NCBI GenBank assembly: GCA_036925085.1
Contig: JAUPFP010000039.1
Span: 1,613,501 to 1,677,500 of the forward strand
Origin: Brachycybe producta
Lineage: Eukaryota > Arthropoda > Diplopoda > Playtdesmida > Andrognathidae
Direction: 5' to 3'
DNA: 64,000 nucleotides
Every line of letters begins with the position of its first letter. Within the stretch, counting starts at the first letter, position 1. The notes under the pieces are model-generated. The model was not told where the DNA came from. It did not search any database and saw only the letters and a program-made list of their open reading frames with translations. Of this stretch, positions 50,101 to 60,300 are shown in pieces. The translations under genes were made by a program, and so were the position numbers.

Positions 50101-51498
50101 GTTCTCTTCAGTTAAAAGTTTCAAACCATCAAAAGCAGAACTTATGAAGATGAGCGGAACCGTTGTTTCTTGTCTGGATGCTCCTCCATGTCCTCCATAT
50201 TCACTCATTCCATGATCTCCGGATATGATCATCAAAGGCGGTTCCTTCTCCTCACTCTGAATTAAAATTTACATTCTTATATATTAGATTTAATAGAGAA
50301 TCCTAGAAGAAATTCGTTCAAAATAAACCATTTGTAAAGTTTCGTGTACGAATCGAAAGACGTCATCCATCTCTTTGAGTTTGACACTAATCAATGGGTC
50401 TCTTGGTCCTAAAGTATGTCCGATATGATCCAGTCCAAGATAATGAAGAACTAGAAGATTCCAATCGTGGCGATGTCTCAGTTCTTCGTCCAAATGTCTT
50501 GTCACATTTCGATCCACCTGAAAATACAAAATTAAATTTCAATTGATTGCATAACGAATTAAAACCCTAAATATTAAAACGTTTCCTGATAGAAATCCTT
50601 AACATAAAACGAATTCGTTCCTTCGCTTCGTACGAAATGGCGAGGAAAGAGACGAATCCAAGTGTCGTCTCCGTAAAAGACGACACGAAGACCGTTCGTC
50701 GTTGCTCGGCTTATTAAATTGTCTTCGGTGTATTCCGAAGAACCGAGATTTAAGACGAGGTCAATGTAACCTGGAATCGTTCCCGATGTCAATGCCTGCA
50801 ATTAAATGACAACAAACCAACATCAATCTACAGATAATTTGTCATTTATGCTGATTTAAAGTGTAAACGCCTCTCGAACTCTGACTATCCTGTCTTTTAT
50901 GTGAAAATTGAAGAAAAACTTGAAAGCGTGAAACTTGAAGGGTATGTCAATTACTTATGGGCATTTTCATGTTGATAGGGCCTAAATTTTCCAAAATAAA
51001 CTTTTTATGTCAGTTTACAAATGATCCAACTTTTAACCCGACGATATTTTTTAATTTTTTTTATTTATAAAAAGTTTATTTTGAAATATGTTAACACACA
51101 TCCTCTTAAGTGATTGCGAGCTACCCTTCTAATTTTTAAAACAATTAGAAGAGGAGAGAATTAATTAAATGATTGCCTTAATTCTGGGCATCGTGACCGT
51201 CGGAGGATTCACTTTTGCAATGAAATGTTTCGCTATTCCATTCTGAATCAGACGTCGAACGTAGGGCATTTTGTCCGCGTGGTCCTTAATGAAATCGGAC
51301 CTAAGTGCATCGACCACAATGAGAACGGTTCTACCAACGATCTTCGAACCGGTTTCGGATCTGTTTCTGGACTCATCATGTTCAGAATGCAAATTCATTG
51401 ATTTCAATGGAAAAAAAACCACACATGAATAATATTATGGATAAAACATGTGCGAAACAAACCAATAATACAAATATTTTCATTTTAGATGGTGTCAT
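47148..51498 (-). CDS. PIGG: PIGG-like GPI ethanolamine phosphate transferase 2
   Basis: Ten exons: 51177-51498, 50586-50795, 50329-50517, 50127-50256, 49824-50039, 48649-49426, 48389-48577, 47651-47936, 47419-47585 and 47148-47358. The total is 898 residues once one base is discounted in a T8 run (51411-51418); human PIGG is 983. The N-terminus is a signal anchor followed by the family GFFP motif. The alkaline-phosphatase-like lumenal domain shows VVDALRSDF, NPPTVTMPRIK (catalytic Thr region), YGDDTW, HYLGLDHIGH and SGDHGMSE. The C-terminal half is multi-spanning, with FVGLESY and HHLFIWTVFSPKLIFE. The enzyme adds ethanolamine phosphate to the second mannose of GPI in the ER (family knowledge). 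Introns 1 and 5 carry family P elements and intron 7 a terminal-inverted-repeat element. Donors of introns 1, 2 and 6 look non-GT. Confidence 0.95.
47979..48363. mobile_element. TIR element in PIGG intron 7
   Basis: Left end TACAGTAGAAACCATTTAAA, right end (inverted) TACAGTGGAGACGATTTAAA, with TA at both borders. It accounts for most of PIGG intron 7 (452 nt). The interior TGCAAATTTCCAAAAATTGC resembles sequence near 18.47 kb. Confidence 0.75.
49465..49815. mobile_element. Family P copy in PIGG intron 5
   Basis: TTTATGAACAGCTGATTTTC outer arm; cores TTAGAAACTAGAACTGGTAG and CCTTATAGTTTTTAAAACAT. Confidence 0.8.
50855..51165. mobile_element. Family P copy in PIGG intron 1
   Basis: TTTAAAGTGTAAACGCCTCTC outer arm to ACCCTTCTAATTTTTAAAAC. 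The left core is degraded (GTGAAACTTGAAGGGTATGT). Confidence 0.75.
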
Positions 51499-52394
51499 TT
51501 GGGCTAAAAATGTCACAACACTTTTAAACTATAAAAAGGAAATTTAGTTTCAATAAAATTAAAAGACTGGAAGCTGCCATTTCTCAGCTGGATGCAGACG
51601 ACCATCTCTTGCTTGTCAATATTCAGCTTGAAAACATTATACGAATTTGTTTAATTCATAATACTTTGCAGTGATTATAAAATGAGAAATTAGTTGAAAA
51701 AAAGAGAAAAAAAAGCGACCTGCCAATATAAAATTTCATTTGAAAATTAAAAGATGGACAAGCCAGAATTGATCGTCTGTAAACCGCTTAAACTGGATAC
51801 AGACGTTCAATAATAGATATGCCAATCCATAGGAGGCTATGGCCAATCATAACATTCATAAAAATTTCTTCAAATCGTAATGTTTTAAAAAGATGGTGAC
51901 AAAAGTAATTATTTATAAAAGAAAAAAATAGGCTCTGTCCACGTAGAATTTCATCAGAAAATCACAAAATGACCAAGACAGAATTGCCAGTATGTACCCA
52001 ACTTTAGAAAGCGCTTGCTTTTGCACTGCCACCTATTGGCAAACTTTAGAACTTTGACATCAGACTAAAATTATTCACTTTTCACTTTTATTGTACATTT
52101 TCATTTTCAATCAGCACGTTCCGTTATTCATCGATTTATACAGCAGTATGGCGTAACATAAACTGACATATATAGAGGTGACATCACACTGCTCGATAAA
52201 TCAATAGAACGTGCAGAAAATAATTAATCAAATAATAAAAGATTTAAAAACACACACGGATCTACAGATAAAAAATCTATGAAATTGTATATTAATTATC
52301 TTTAGCATCAATAAATTATGCAAAAAAGTAATATCTATTCAGTATTTACAAAGTTCTTTTAAAAAAAAGTTTCTAAAATTTTACAAATAAACAA

Positions 52395-52780
52395 AAATTA
52401 GATTTTAAGACTAAAACATAGAAACGAGCAAAGAAACATTTCAAAATGTTTTAAAGTAGAAACACCACCCTTCAAAATTAAAAGAAAATTTGAAACTGTT
52501 TTAGAAACTAGAAGAGAAAAATAAATCAATAACTTAAGGCGTATTTTCTTGTTGATATCTTTCAAAATAAACTTTTTAGAGACCAAAACTAAGAAATATC
52601 ATCTGCTTAAAGATGGGTTATTAAAAAAGCTCACGTAAAAAGTTTAGTTTGAAAGATATCAACATGAAAATACCCTTAAAGTGATTGTGCTACTCTTCTA
52701 GCTTCTAAAAAAAACTTTCAAGTTTCTTTTCATAATCAGAGTACGAGAAGAGCAGTTTACACTTTAAAACCACCTTAAGC
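52395..52780. mobile_element. Family P copy between PIGG and GXYLT
   Basis: TTTTAGAAACTAGAAGAGAA to ACTCTTCTAGCTTCTAAAAA, ending in TACACTTTAAAACCACCTTAA. Confidence 0.8.
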
Positions 52781-53040
52781 GGTAGATTAAGAAGAGGAAA
52801 AGTATGGAAACGAAATAAACGTTTAAGCGTCTTTTTCATGTTTTTTAAATTGATTTTCCGCAATTCTTAAATACTTTTTTTCCCATGCAGTTTTAAGCGC
52901 GTTTCCATGTTTGCTTACAATCCATATTAATTTGTTTCATACTTCTTGTCAATGTCTATAATAATTACAAACCACATATCATTAATTTATACACAAAATT
53001 TTTAAAAAGCGAGCTGTTAAAAAGGGACTGTCGGGAATTC

Positions 53041-55424
53041 TCATCGTACGATGCGATCGACGTAACTCTCGAGAGCCTTCAAAAAAATCGGATAGATTTT
53101 ACCACAGTTTGTGTGAGCCGTTTGTTGAAGGTTACGACGAAGAGATTCCAAGAGATGCGTCTTTAGATCCTGACCGAGATCGTACTAGAATTTAACAAAA
53201 TACGAATAAAAACCATCATATATCAATAGAGATGTAGTCTTCTTATCTCAAAACCTTTTGAAATGTCTCGAAAAGAACTCTAAACGTCGGCTGCTTGTTA
53301 CTGTGAAACACATTTCGACTTCCGTGAGCCACCGCAACGCCGTTCTTCTCGGCCGACTTACAGACACTCGAATACATGCAATGATCCGTACGATAATTCC
53401 ACTCGCAAGGATAAACCAACAGTTTGTCTTCAAAAATTCGGAAAAATAAAAACACGTTCAAATAAAAAAATTCGTTTAAATTAAAAGCCGATTATCGAAC
53501 TCTGGTTATTTTCTGCCGTTTCAAAAGAGCAACACTAATTCGGAGACAATTTTAAATTGAAAAATTACCGGAATGTTTATGAAAAAGTATGTTAAGTAGA
53601 TCTTGATCACCCCAAGTGATCTTCTGTTTGTATTTCTTGTAGATAGTAACGAGTTGCATTTCCCAATCGAAAGCTCTTATCCTCGTCAGGTTCATCAACA
53701 TCACTCCCGAGTTCACTCCTGTAACGAAATTACGACACGACGATGGTTCAGATTTGTAAACCGATACCAATCAAGATAAAAAAAAAAAGATTTGTTGGAA
53801 CTTAGTAATCAACCGAGAGGTTTGTAGAATGGATGTTGAGCGAATCGATTGTACCATCCGGTTGCAAAGTCTTCGTTCTCGGGAGCCATTGCAGCCAAAT
53901 GAGAAGAATTCATCTGAGAAAAGAAACGCCAGATGTCCTCCATGGGACGAAGAAAAACAACGTCCGTGTCGACGTACAGAGTGGCATCAACGTCGTGAAG
54001 CAGCGACTTCAGAATTAATAAAGAGAAAACAAAAACGCGACAGTTGCTATTAGTTTTGCTACTTATTAGCAACCTCGTAAATATGCATAAATTTAAGTTG
54101 TTTCTTAAAGAATTTCTGTAATTTTCTTAAAGGTTTCTTGCAGTTTTCTGTAAATTTCTTGAATTTCATATTTCTGTGTTTTTACAAGACAGACGCGTTT
54201 TTTTTACTACGAAAAAAAAAGGGACATGAAAAGAAAACAAACCGGAAAAAAGAGCCGCTGAGAAGCACACAGTTTGAACAGGTTTTTCCATTCGTCAGCG
54301 CTTCCATCTCGAGGAAACTCAAGAGGACGGATGGAAATCTGGACCCGTTTTCGTATCTCGATTGGCCATCCTAGAAACTATCATCAACGAAAAAAACAAA
54401 CAGAAATGATATCCGGAAAAATTGACAGATGTTTGAATTTGAACAACATAAGAGTGAAAGAGAAGAGATGGGGGTGAGGGTAACCTCATCATTCGTCCCT
54501 CTCTCCCTCCCTTCCCCTCATTGAACACCCCTTTTGAATGAGAAATGACAGATGGGATTAACAAAATTATGCAACAGATGAAAGATGAAATGTGAGAAGT
54601 TTCACCTCTTGTGTGAAACTGGACATCAGGTGGTCATCGGACACAATGATCACTTTCAACGGACTAGTGGTCAATGCAACAGCCGATTTGACCAATACTA
54701 ACGTCTCATTCAATCGATCTCCACAAGCGACAACCGATAAAACCATCGGAGAACTCGATCTATTTAATAAGAATTACAAAAAACGGTCATCCTTCATTAA
54801 TAAAACACATCAACTGCAGAAAATTTATAAAAAAATACGCAGATTTCCGTCGTGTTCAAGCTTCTAAATTGTAGAAATTGCAGAAAGCACTCTAAAAAAC
54901 GATTGTTAAATGATTTAAAAATACAGAAACCCACATTTCAAATAGTTAAAAATTAATGAAAAATTACAGAAATTCATTGAAAATATGTATAATATATGAG
55001 AAATTTTGCGAAAAAAATGTCTTTCTACAATTTCTGCGCATTTTTTACTACTAATTTTAAAATGTTTTGCATTTTCAAATCATTAAATACACAAACGTTT
55101 TATAGAAAGCCTTATTTTATTATTTCTCCTGCAATTTCTGCGTCAATATCTTGCATATATATCTTCTGACCCTTTGCGATCGGCCAAATGCCTGTTGTTC
55201 TTTTCTGACCCCTGATGACCTCCTCCTCCTCCTCCTCCTTTTCCCAGGAATCGTTTTCGTCCGTCTCTCGTTTCATCGCCGCCGCCGCCGCCGTCTTTCT
55301 CCTCAACGAAACCCGTAAAAGAAGAATTTGTCGTTTTCGAATAGAGAAAGAGCGACAAAACGAAGAGTAAAACACTTATCAAACACATCCAAAATAACCA
55401 TTTGAATTTGGCTTTGCGAAACAT
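53041..55424 (-). CDS. GXYLT: Glucoside xylosyltransferase (GT8 family)
   Basis: Exons 54606-54759, 54243-54377, 53814-54006, 53569-53718, 53255-53427 and 53041-53184 join in phase. Exon 1 starts at the ATG at 55424 and most likely ends near 55171 (weak donor GG|GTCAGA), giving about 400 residues (human GXYLT1 440). The N-terminus is type [10 protein letters not shown], then the membrane segment [20 protein letters not shown], then a Gly-rich, charged stem. The catalytic domain has [19 protein letters not shown], the DxD metal site in [12 protein letters not shown] (about 194-196), [33 protein letters not shown] and [10 protein letters not shown], then a C-terminal [13 protein letters not shown] adds xylose alpha-1,3 to O-glucose on Notch EGF repeats in the Golgi (family knowledge). 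Intron 5 contains a family P arm fragment (about 53480-53545). The exon 1/2 junction is the only unsure part. Confidence 0.93.
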
Positions 55425-55624
55425 TCGCACACCAAAAACAGATGAAACAACGACGAACACGGCGTTAATACCATAAATAATTGGAAACTGACAAGGGATC
55501 AAAGTTCAATCAACATCGCCCGCCTGTCAAATAGAATCCACCATTATAATTTCATATAACACCGATCTAGAATCGATGTTTCAAAGATCGATTGTTTTTC
55601 TTTCTAAATCGATCTTTTATTTCA

Positions 55625-55975
55625 TTTTTAAGACGGTTTATGAACAGCTGATTTTCGAAATTCTCATTATTTTGTCTTTCAGAAGAGCAAAATTAAGAAA
55701 AACCATAAAGTGTCTTAGAAACTAGAAAGATAGCTCAATCACTTAAAGGCGTTTTCAAATTGATATATTTCAAAATAAACTTTTTATTTAGAAAAAAAAA
55801 TGAAACAATATCGTCTGCATTAAAGTTGAATCATTTTCAAACCGCAAATAAAAAGCTTATTTTGAAGAATATCAACATGAAAATAACCTTAAATGATTCA
55901 GCTACCCTTCTAGTTTTTAAAACACTTTCTAGTTTCTCTTTATTTTGCTCCTGAAAGACAGGATAATCAGAAACA
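55625..55975. mobile_element. Family P copy upstream of GXYLT
   Basis: Outer arm GGTTTATGAACAGCTGATTT; cores CTTAGAAACTAGAAAGATAG and ACCCTTCTAGTTTTTAAAAC. It lies about 200 nt upstream of the GXYLT start codon. Confidence 0.8.
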
Positions 55976-56859
55976 TGAATAAAATAACAATAATAAAAGA
56001 TCGATCTTATTTAGAATCGATTATTTTCTATATTGTTCTTTGTAAGAGGAGGCAGGGTTAAGTGACGTCAAACAATAATAACGCCTGAATGTTGGCGCCA
56101 CCTATTAGCAACCAAGTGAACCGATGTTAAATATTTTGGCAGGAAAATTAAACTAATTCACTAAGACTACGTAATTCTACTCACAAATTCATTTAAATAA
56201 AATATTTAAAGTTCATTAATTCTGTTGGATTGATTTTAGTTTTCAGATGGTTGTTGTACATGAAAAAGAAATTTAATCGCTGTCTTAATTAATCAGTTAG
56301 TAAATTAGCTATAAAAAAGTTAATTCCGCCATTTTGGTTCAAATGCAAAAAAAAAATCTAAACATAAAAATCAATTAAAAAAGATAAATCTGATCGATTA
56401 TAATTGTTTATTAATTTTACAAACATGACAATAACTTTATAACAAACACTCTTAAAGGAAAACACAACCTGCTCTTTTCTTAAAAATATTTTCTTGCTCC
56501 ATATGGAACCAAAATGGCGACGAATGCATTACACACGTAGAGAGAGAAAGAGAGCAAAATTTGGCGCGAAATGAGGTCACGTGCGAATCACGTTTTACAA
56601 AACTTTTTTTAAAAAGTTTTTATCAAAGTTTATAAGATAATAAGAATGGATATGATGAATTTATATAATAATTTGAGCCATAAACATGCATTTAAAAAAT
56701 GAAAACACAAATTTATCTCATTATGTATAATCACGTACAAAAGAAATGAACAAATAAAATATGGACATAAATAATAGCTGAAAATTGAATGAATTCATAC
56801 AGAAATAGAACACACATTTACACAATTAGGTAGTTTTTTTAAATACATTTTTTCAGGAT

Positions 56860-57235
56860 AAATTAATCTTTTTTTAAGATAGTTAGTTCTTCTGTCTTTC
56901 AGGTGCAAAATTAAGAAAAACTTTAAAGTGTGTTTTAGTAACTAGAATGATGGCTCAATCATTTCATTATTAAGGGTATTTTTTCATCTGAATATTTTTC
57001 AAAGTAAACTTTTTAGAGACAAAAATTAAAAAAAAAATATCGTCTGCTTAAAATTGGGTCATTTTCAACATTGACATAAAAAGCTTATTTTATAAAAAAT
57101 ATCATCATGAAAGATTGAGCTACTCTTCTAGTTACTAAAACACACTTTAAAGTTCTTCTTCATTTTGCGCCTGATTAAGACAGAATAATCAAGAGTTCGA
57201 GAGGCGCCGTTTACACCTTAAAACCACCCTAAATT
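56860..57235. mobile_element. Family P copy downstream of the EP4-like receptor
   Basis: TTTTAGTAACTAGAATGATG to TACTCTTCTAGTTACTAAAA, with the right outer end TTTACACCTTAAAACCACCC. It ends about 110 nt beyond the receptor stop codon. Confidence 0.75.
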
Positions 57236-57346
57236 AAATAATGGCCGAATGAACCGTCCTACAATTATCCTTCCTGTAATTAAAGAAAGAGAAGAAAAAA
57301 ACAACATGAAAATATGTTTCGAATTCATAATAGATTTTCTAAAATA

Positions 57347-60300
57347 TTACATGGGTAATTCAGTAGCAATTGGAAGGCTCCTTTTGGAATATTTTCTGAA
57401 GAAATTCGTTTCAGTGGATGAAGGTTGTTGAGGCCTCATTTTAAAATATCCCTTAAGGAGCCCATTTTCCAATGGACCATTAACATCAGTGGTAATCAAC
57501 TGATGACAGTTCTTACACCTGGACACCAGGGCGGCGCTGTTGCTCTTCACATAGATGTCACCCACAGAAGAACTGAGATCTTCTTCGTAATCTTCGGCTT
57601 CCAAAGCACTGTCTCCGTCCCATGCCGACGACAAGGGCCCATCCTCGCCCTCTAGTGGATCACCTTCGTCAGTGCCCTTTGACGTCAACTGAATGACGTC
57701 ACCATATTGAGATTCGCATTTTAAACAGTAATCATTGCTACTGTTCAGACCAACATCACCGCCACCATCGCCATCTGGAGGTGGAAGTGGCAAATTAAAT
57801 GGTGGCGCCCCCTGGTGATCGTTCTCCTCGCCTATATTGGGTACGGTTCGCTTTGAATCCATGGAGGTTTTCGACGATTTTCCATTGGTGCATCTGCGAA
57901 GGAAATGCCAGAATTTGGTGAAAATCACTTTTCGAAAGAGAATATAAATCCAAGGATCGAATGTCTGATTAATGGAGACGAGACGAATGGCTAATAAATC
58001 GCGACGAAAATCGTTGTTATAATCAATTATCTGATTTAGAATGATCTGAACCTGAAATAAATAAAGTTTTAAACATTTTTGTCTCTTTATAATTATTTAT
58101 TATTGCATTGGAAGTATGCATGGGATTGGACCTGGAGGGTTGGAGGTGGAGGCTGGCAGTCCTTCTAGACAAGCTAGCACGCTCAGCTCTCATCCATTAA
58201 GATGGTTTATAGGAACAGCTGATTTTCGAACTATGATTATTAATTCTGTCTTTCAGAAGAGAATAATTAAGAGAAACTAGAAGGTGTTTTCGAAACTAGA
58301 AGGGTCGCTTTTAATTGGGGTTATTTTCAAACTCACATAAAAAACATATTTTGAAAAATATCAAAATGAGTGATTCAGCTACTCTTCTAGTTTCTAAAAC
58401 ACATTCAGAGTTAGAGCAACGTTTATACTAAATAAAATCACGTTTAGACCTATAGGCAAAAAAGACATTTAATAGCCATTTTCAGGAAGAATGGTCTCTG
58501 GCACGCTTAGTCTAAGTGCCTTATTGTAATCCAGTAATAGCTAGCCTCCACCTCCAACCCACGTCACCGTTGGTCGTTTGTTTACCATAAGTGGCATCCA
58601 ACATGTGGTAAAAAGCAAAGTGATGCCCACAAGAAGAATGACCATTTGTATTTCTATTTCTCTTTGGCGTTGAGAACGGTGGACTTGCCGTTCTCTGGAT
58701 GGCGAATTTAAATGTTTTCTTCTATGTCTCATTCCAATTAGAGTGGCTGAAAACGAAAATAAAATCACAATAAATGCATATACAGTATGTAAAGTCGCCG
58801 AGTTGATTAAAAAAAATGCTAGGCTACTTTTTTACGTTTAGCTTTGTTTAAGTTTCACTTTGGCTTAAGACTAACTCGCAGAAAAAAAATTAATTTTATT
58901 TATTTGGCAGAAAGTAGGCAGAAAAAAAATGCAAATGAAATAGAATAGAACAACTCTAGAAGAAATTATGTTCTCAGTTGTTGTTTTCTGTGTTTTGCCT
59001 AAGAAAAAATAAAACTTTATTAGAAACTAGAATAGAAGACAATTGAGTTTTATAGAATTTTCCCAAATAAATTTTTTTTTATCCCAGTTTGTGATTTCAA
59101 AGTTTGATGCATCAACAAACTTCTTGTGAAGAAAAACTTTCAAATTGGCAAAAAAAAAAGTATATTTTGACAAATGTCGTCATAAAAATCCTTTCAGTTT
59201 ATTTATTAACTACTTTCGTTTGCTTTACAAACTTTCGAATTTTCTTTTAAATTTACTTCAACAAAAAAAGTGTTCATCCATTATAGAAATTTGTGTTTGA
59301 ACTTTTTTTTAGTAACTTGACTTGCAAGTCAACAGAACTTTCAACATCATTAACTTTCATAAGTCATAATAAATCCATTTGTGCTGTAACCATTTTTGCA
59401 ACAAAAAAAACACATTCTTAAAACAGATAAATCAATCTAACTCCAAGGTTCCTTTCATAATTTCCCATCATTTCCTCTCCATTAACATTTCGAATGTGTT
59501 TTTTTGTTTTCATACAGTTATGGCTCATCAGAGGGTTGTAAATATTCATGTGTTGTTTAGACATCAAAGAGACGTCCCCACCCCCCAACCTCCATCCCCA
59601 ATATGAAACACAAGAATCAAAAACATTGACATAAGTTATATATAAATACACCTGCAAAATCACCTGCAAAATAATTGAAAACATTCACATCCTGTAACTA
59701 ATATCAAGTACATAAAGGGAAACATAATAAGTACTGCTTTATGTCACTTCTTATTGCTGCTCGCTCCAAAACTGCGTCGCTCGTTCGTTCGAAAAGTGTC
59801 ACTCGCTCGAAAACTGCCGCTCGCTCGAAAAGTCCTGCAAGCTCGAAAACTGCTGCTCGCTCGAAAAGTGCTGCAAGCTCGAAAACTGCTGCTCGCTTGA
59901 AAAGTGCTGCAAGCTCGAAAACTGCTGCTCGCTTGAAAAGTGCTGCAAGCTCGTAAACTGCCGCTCGCTCGAAAACTACCACTCATTCAAAAAGTGCTGC
60001 AAGCTCAAACACTGCTGCTCGCTCGAAAAGTGCTGCAAGCTCGTAAACTGCCGCTCGCTCGAAAAGCGCTGCAAGCTCGAAAATTGCCGCTCGCTCGAAA
60101 AGCGCTGCAAGCTCGAAAACTGCTGCTCGCTCGAAAACTACCACTCATTCAAAAAGTGCTGCAAGCTCAAACACTGCTGCTCGCTCAAAAAGTACTGCAA
60201 GCTCGAAAATTGTCGCTCACTCGAAAACTGCCGCAAGCTCGTAAACTGCATCTCGCTCGAAAAATTGCTCATGCTCGAAACCTACCCGTTCACTAGAAAA

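Noticed and set aside
59704-60296. Overlapping repeat-rich open frames on both strands (92 and 118 codons)
   Set aside because: They are a by-product of an 18-bp stop-free minisatellite inside a receptor intron; no start context, splice logic or domain.
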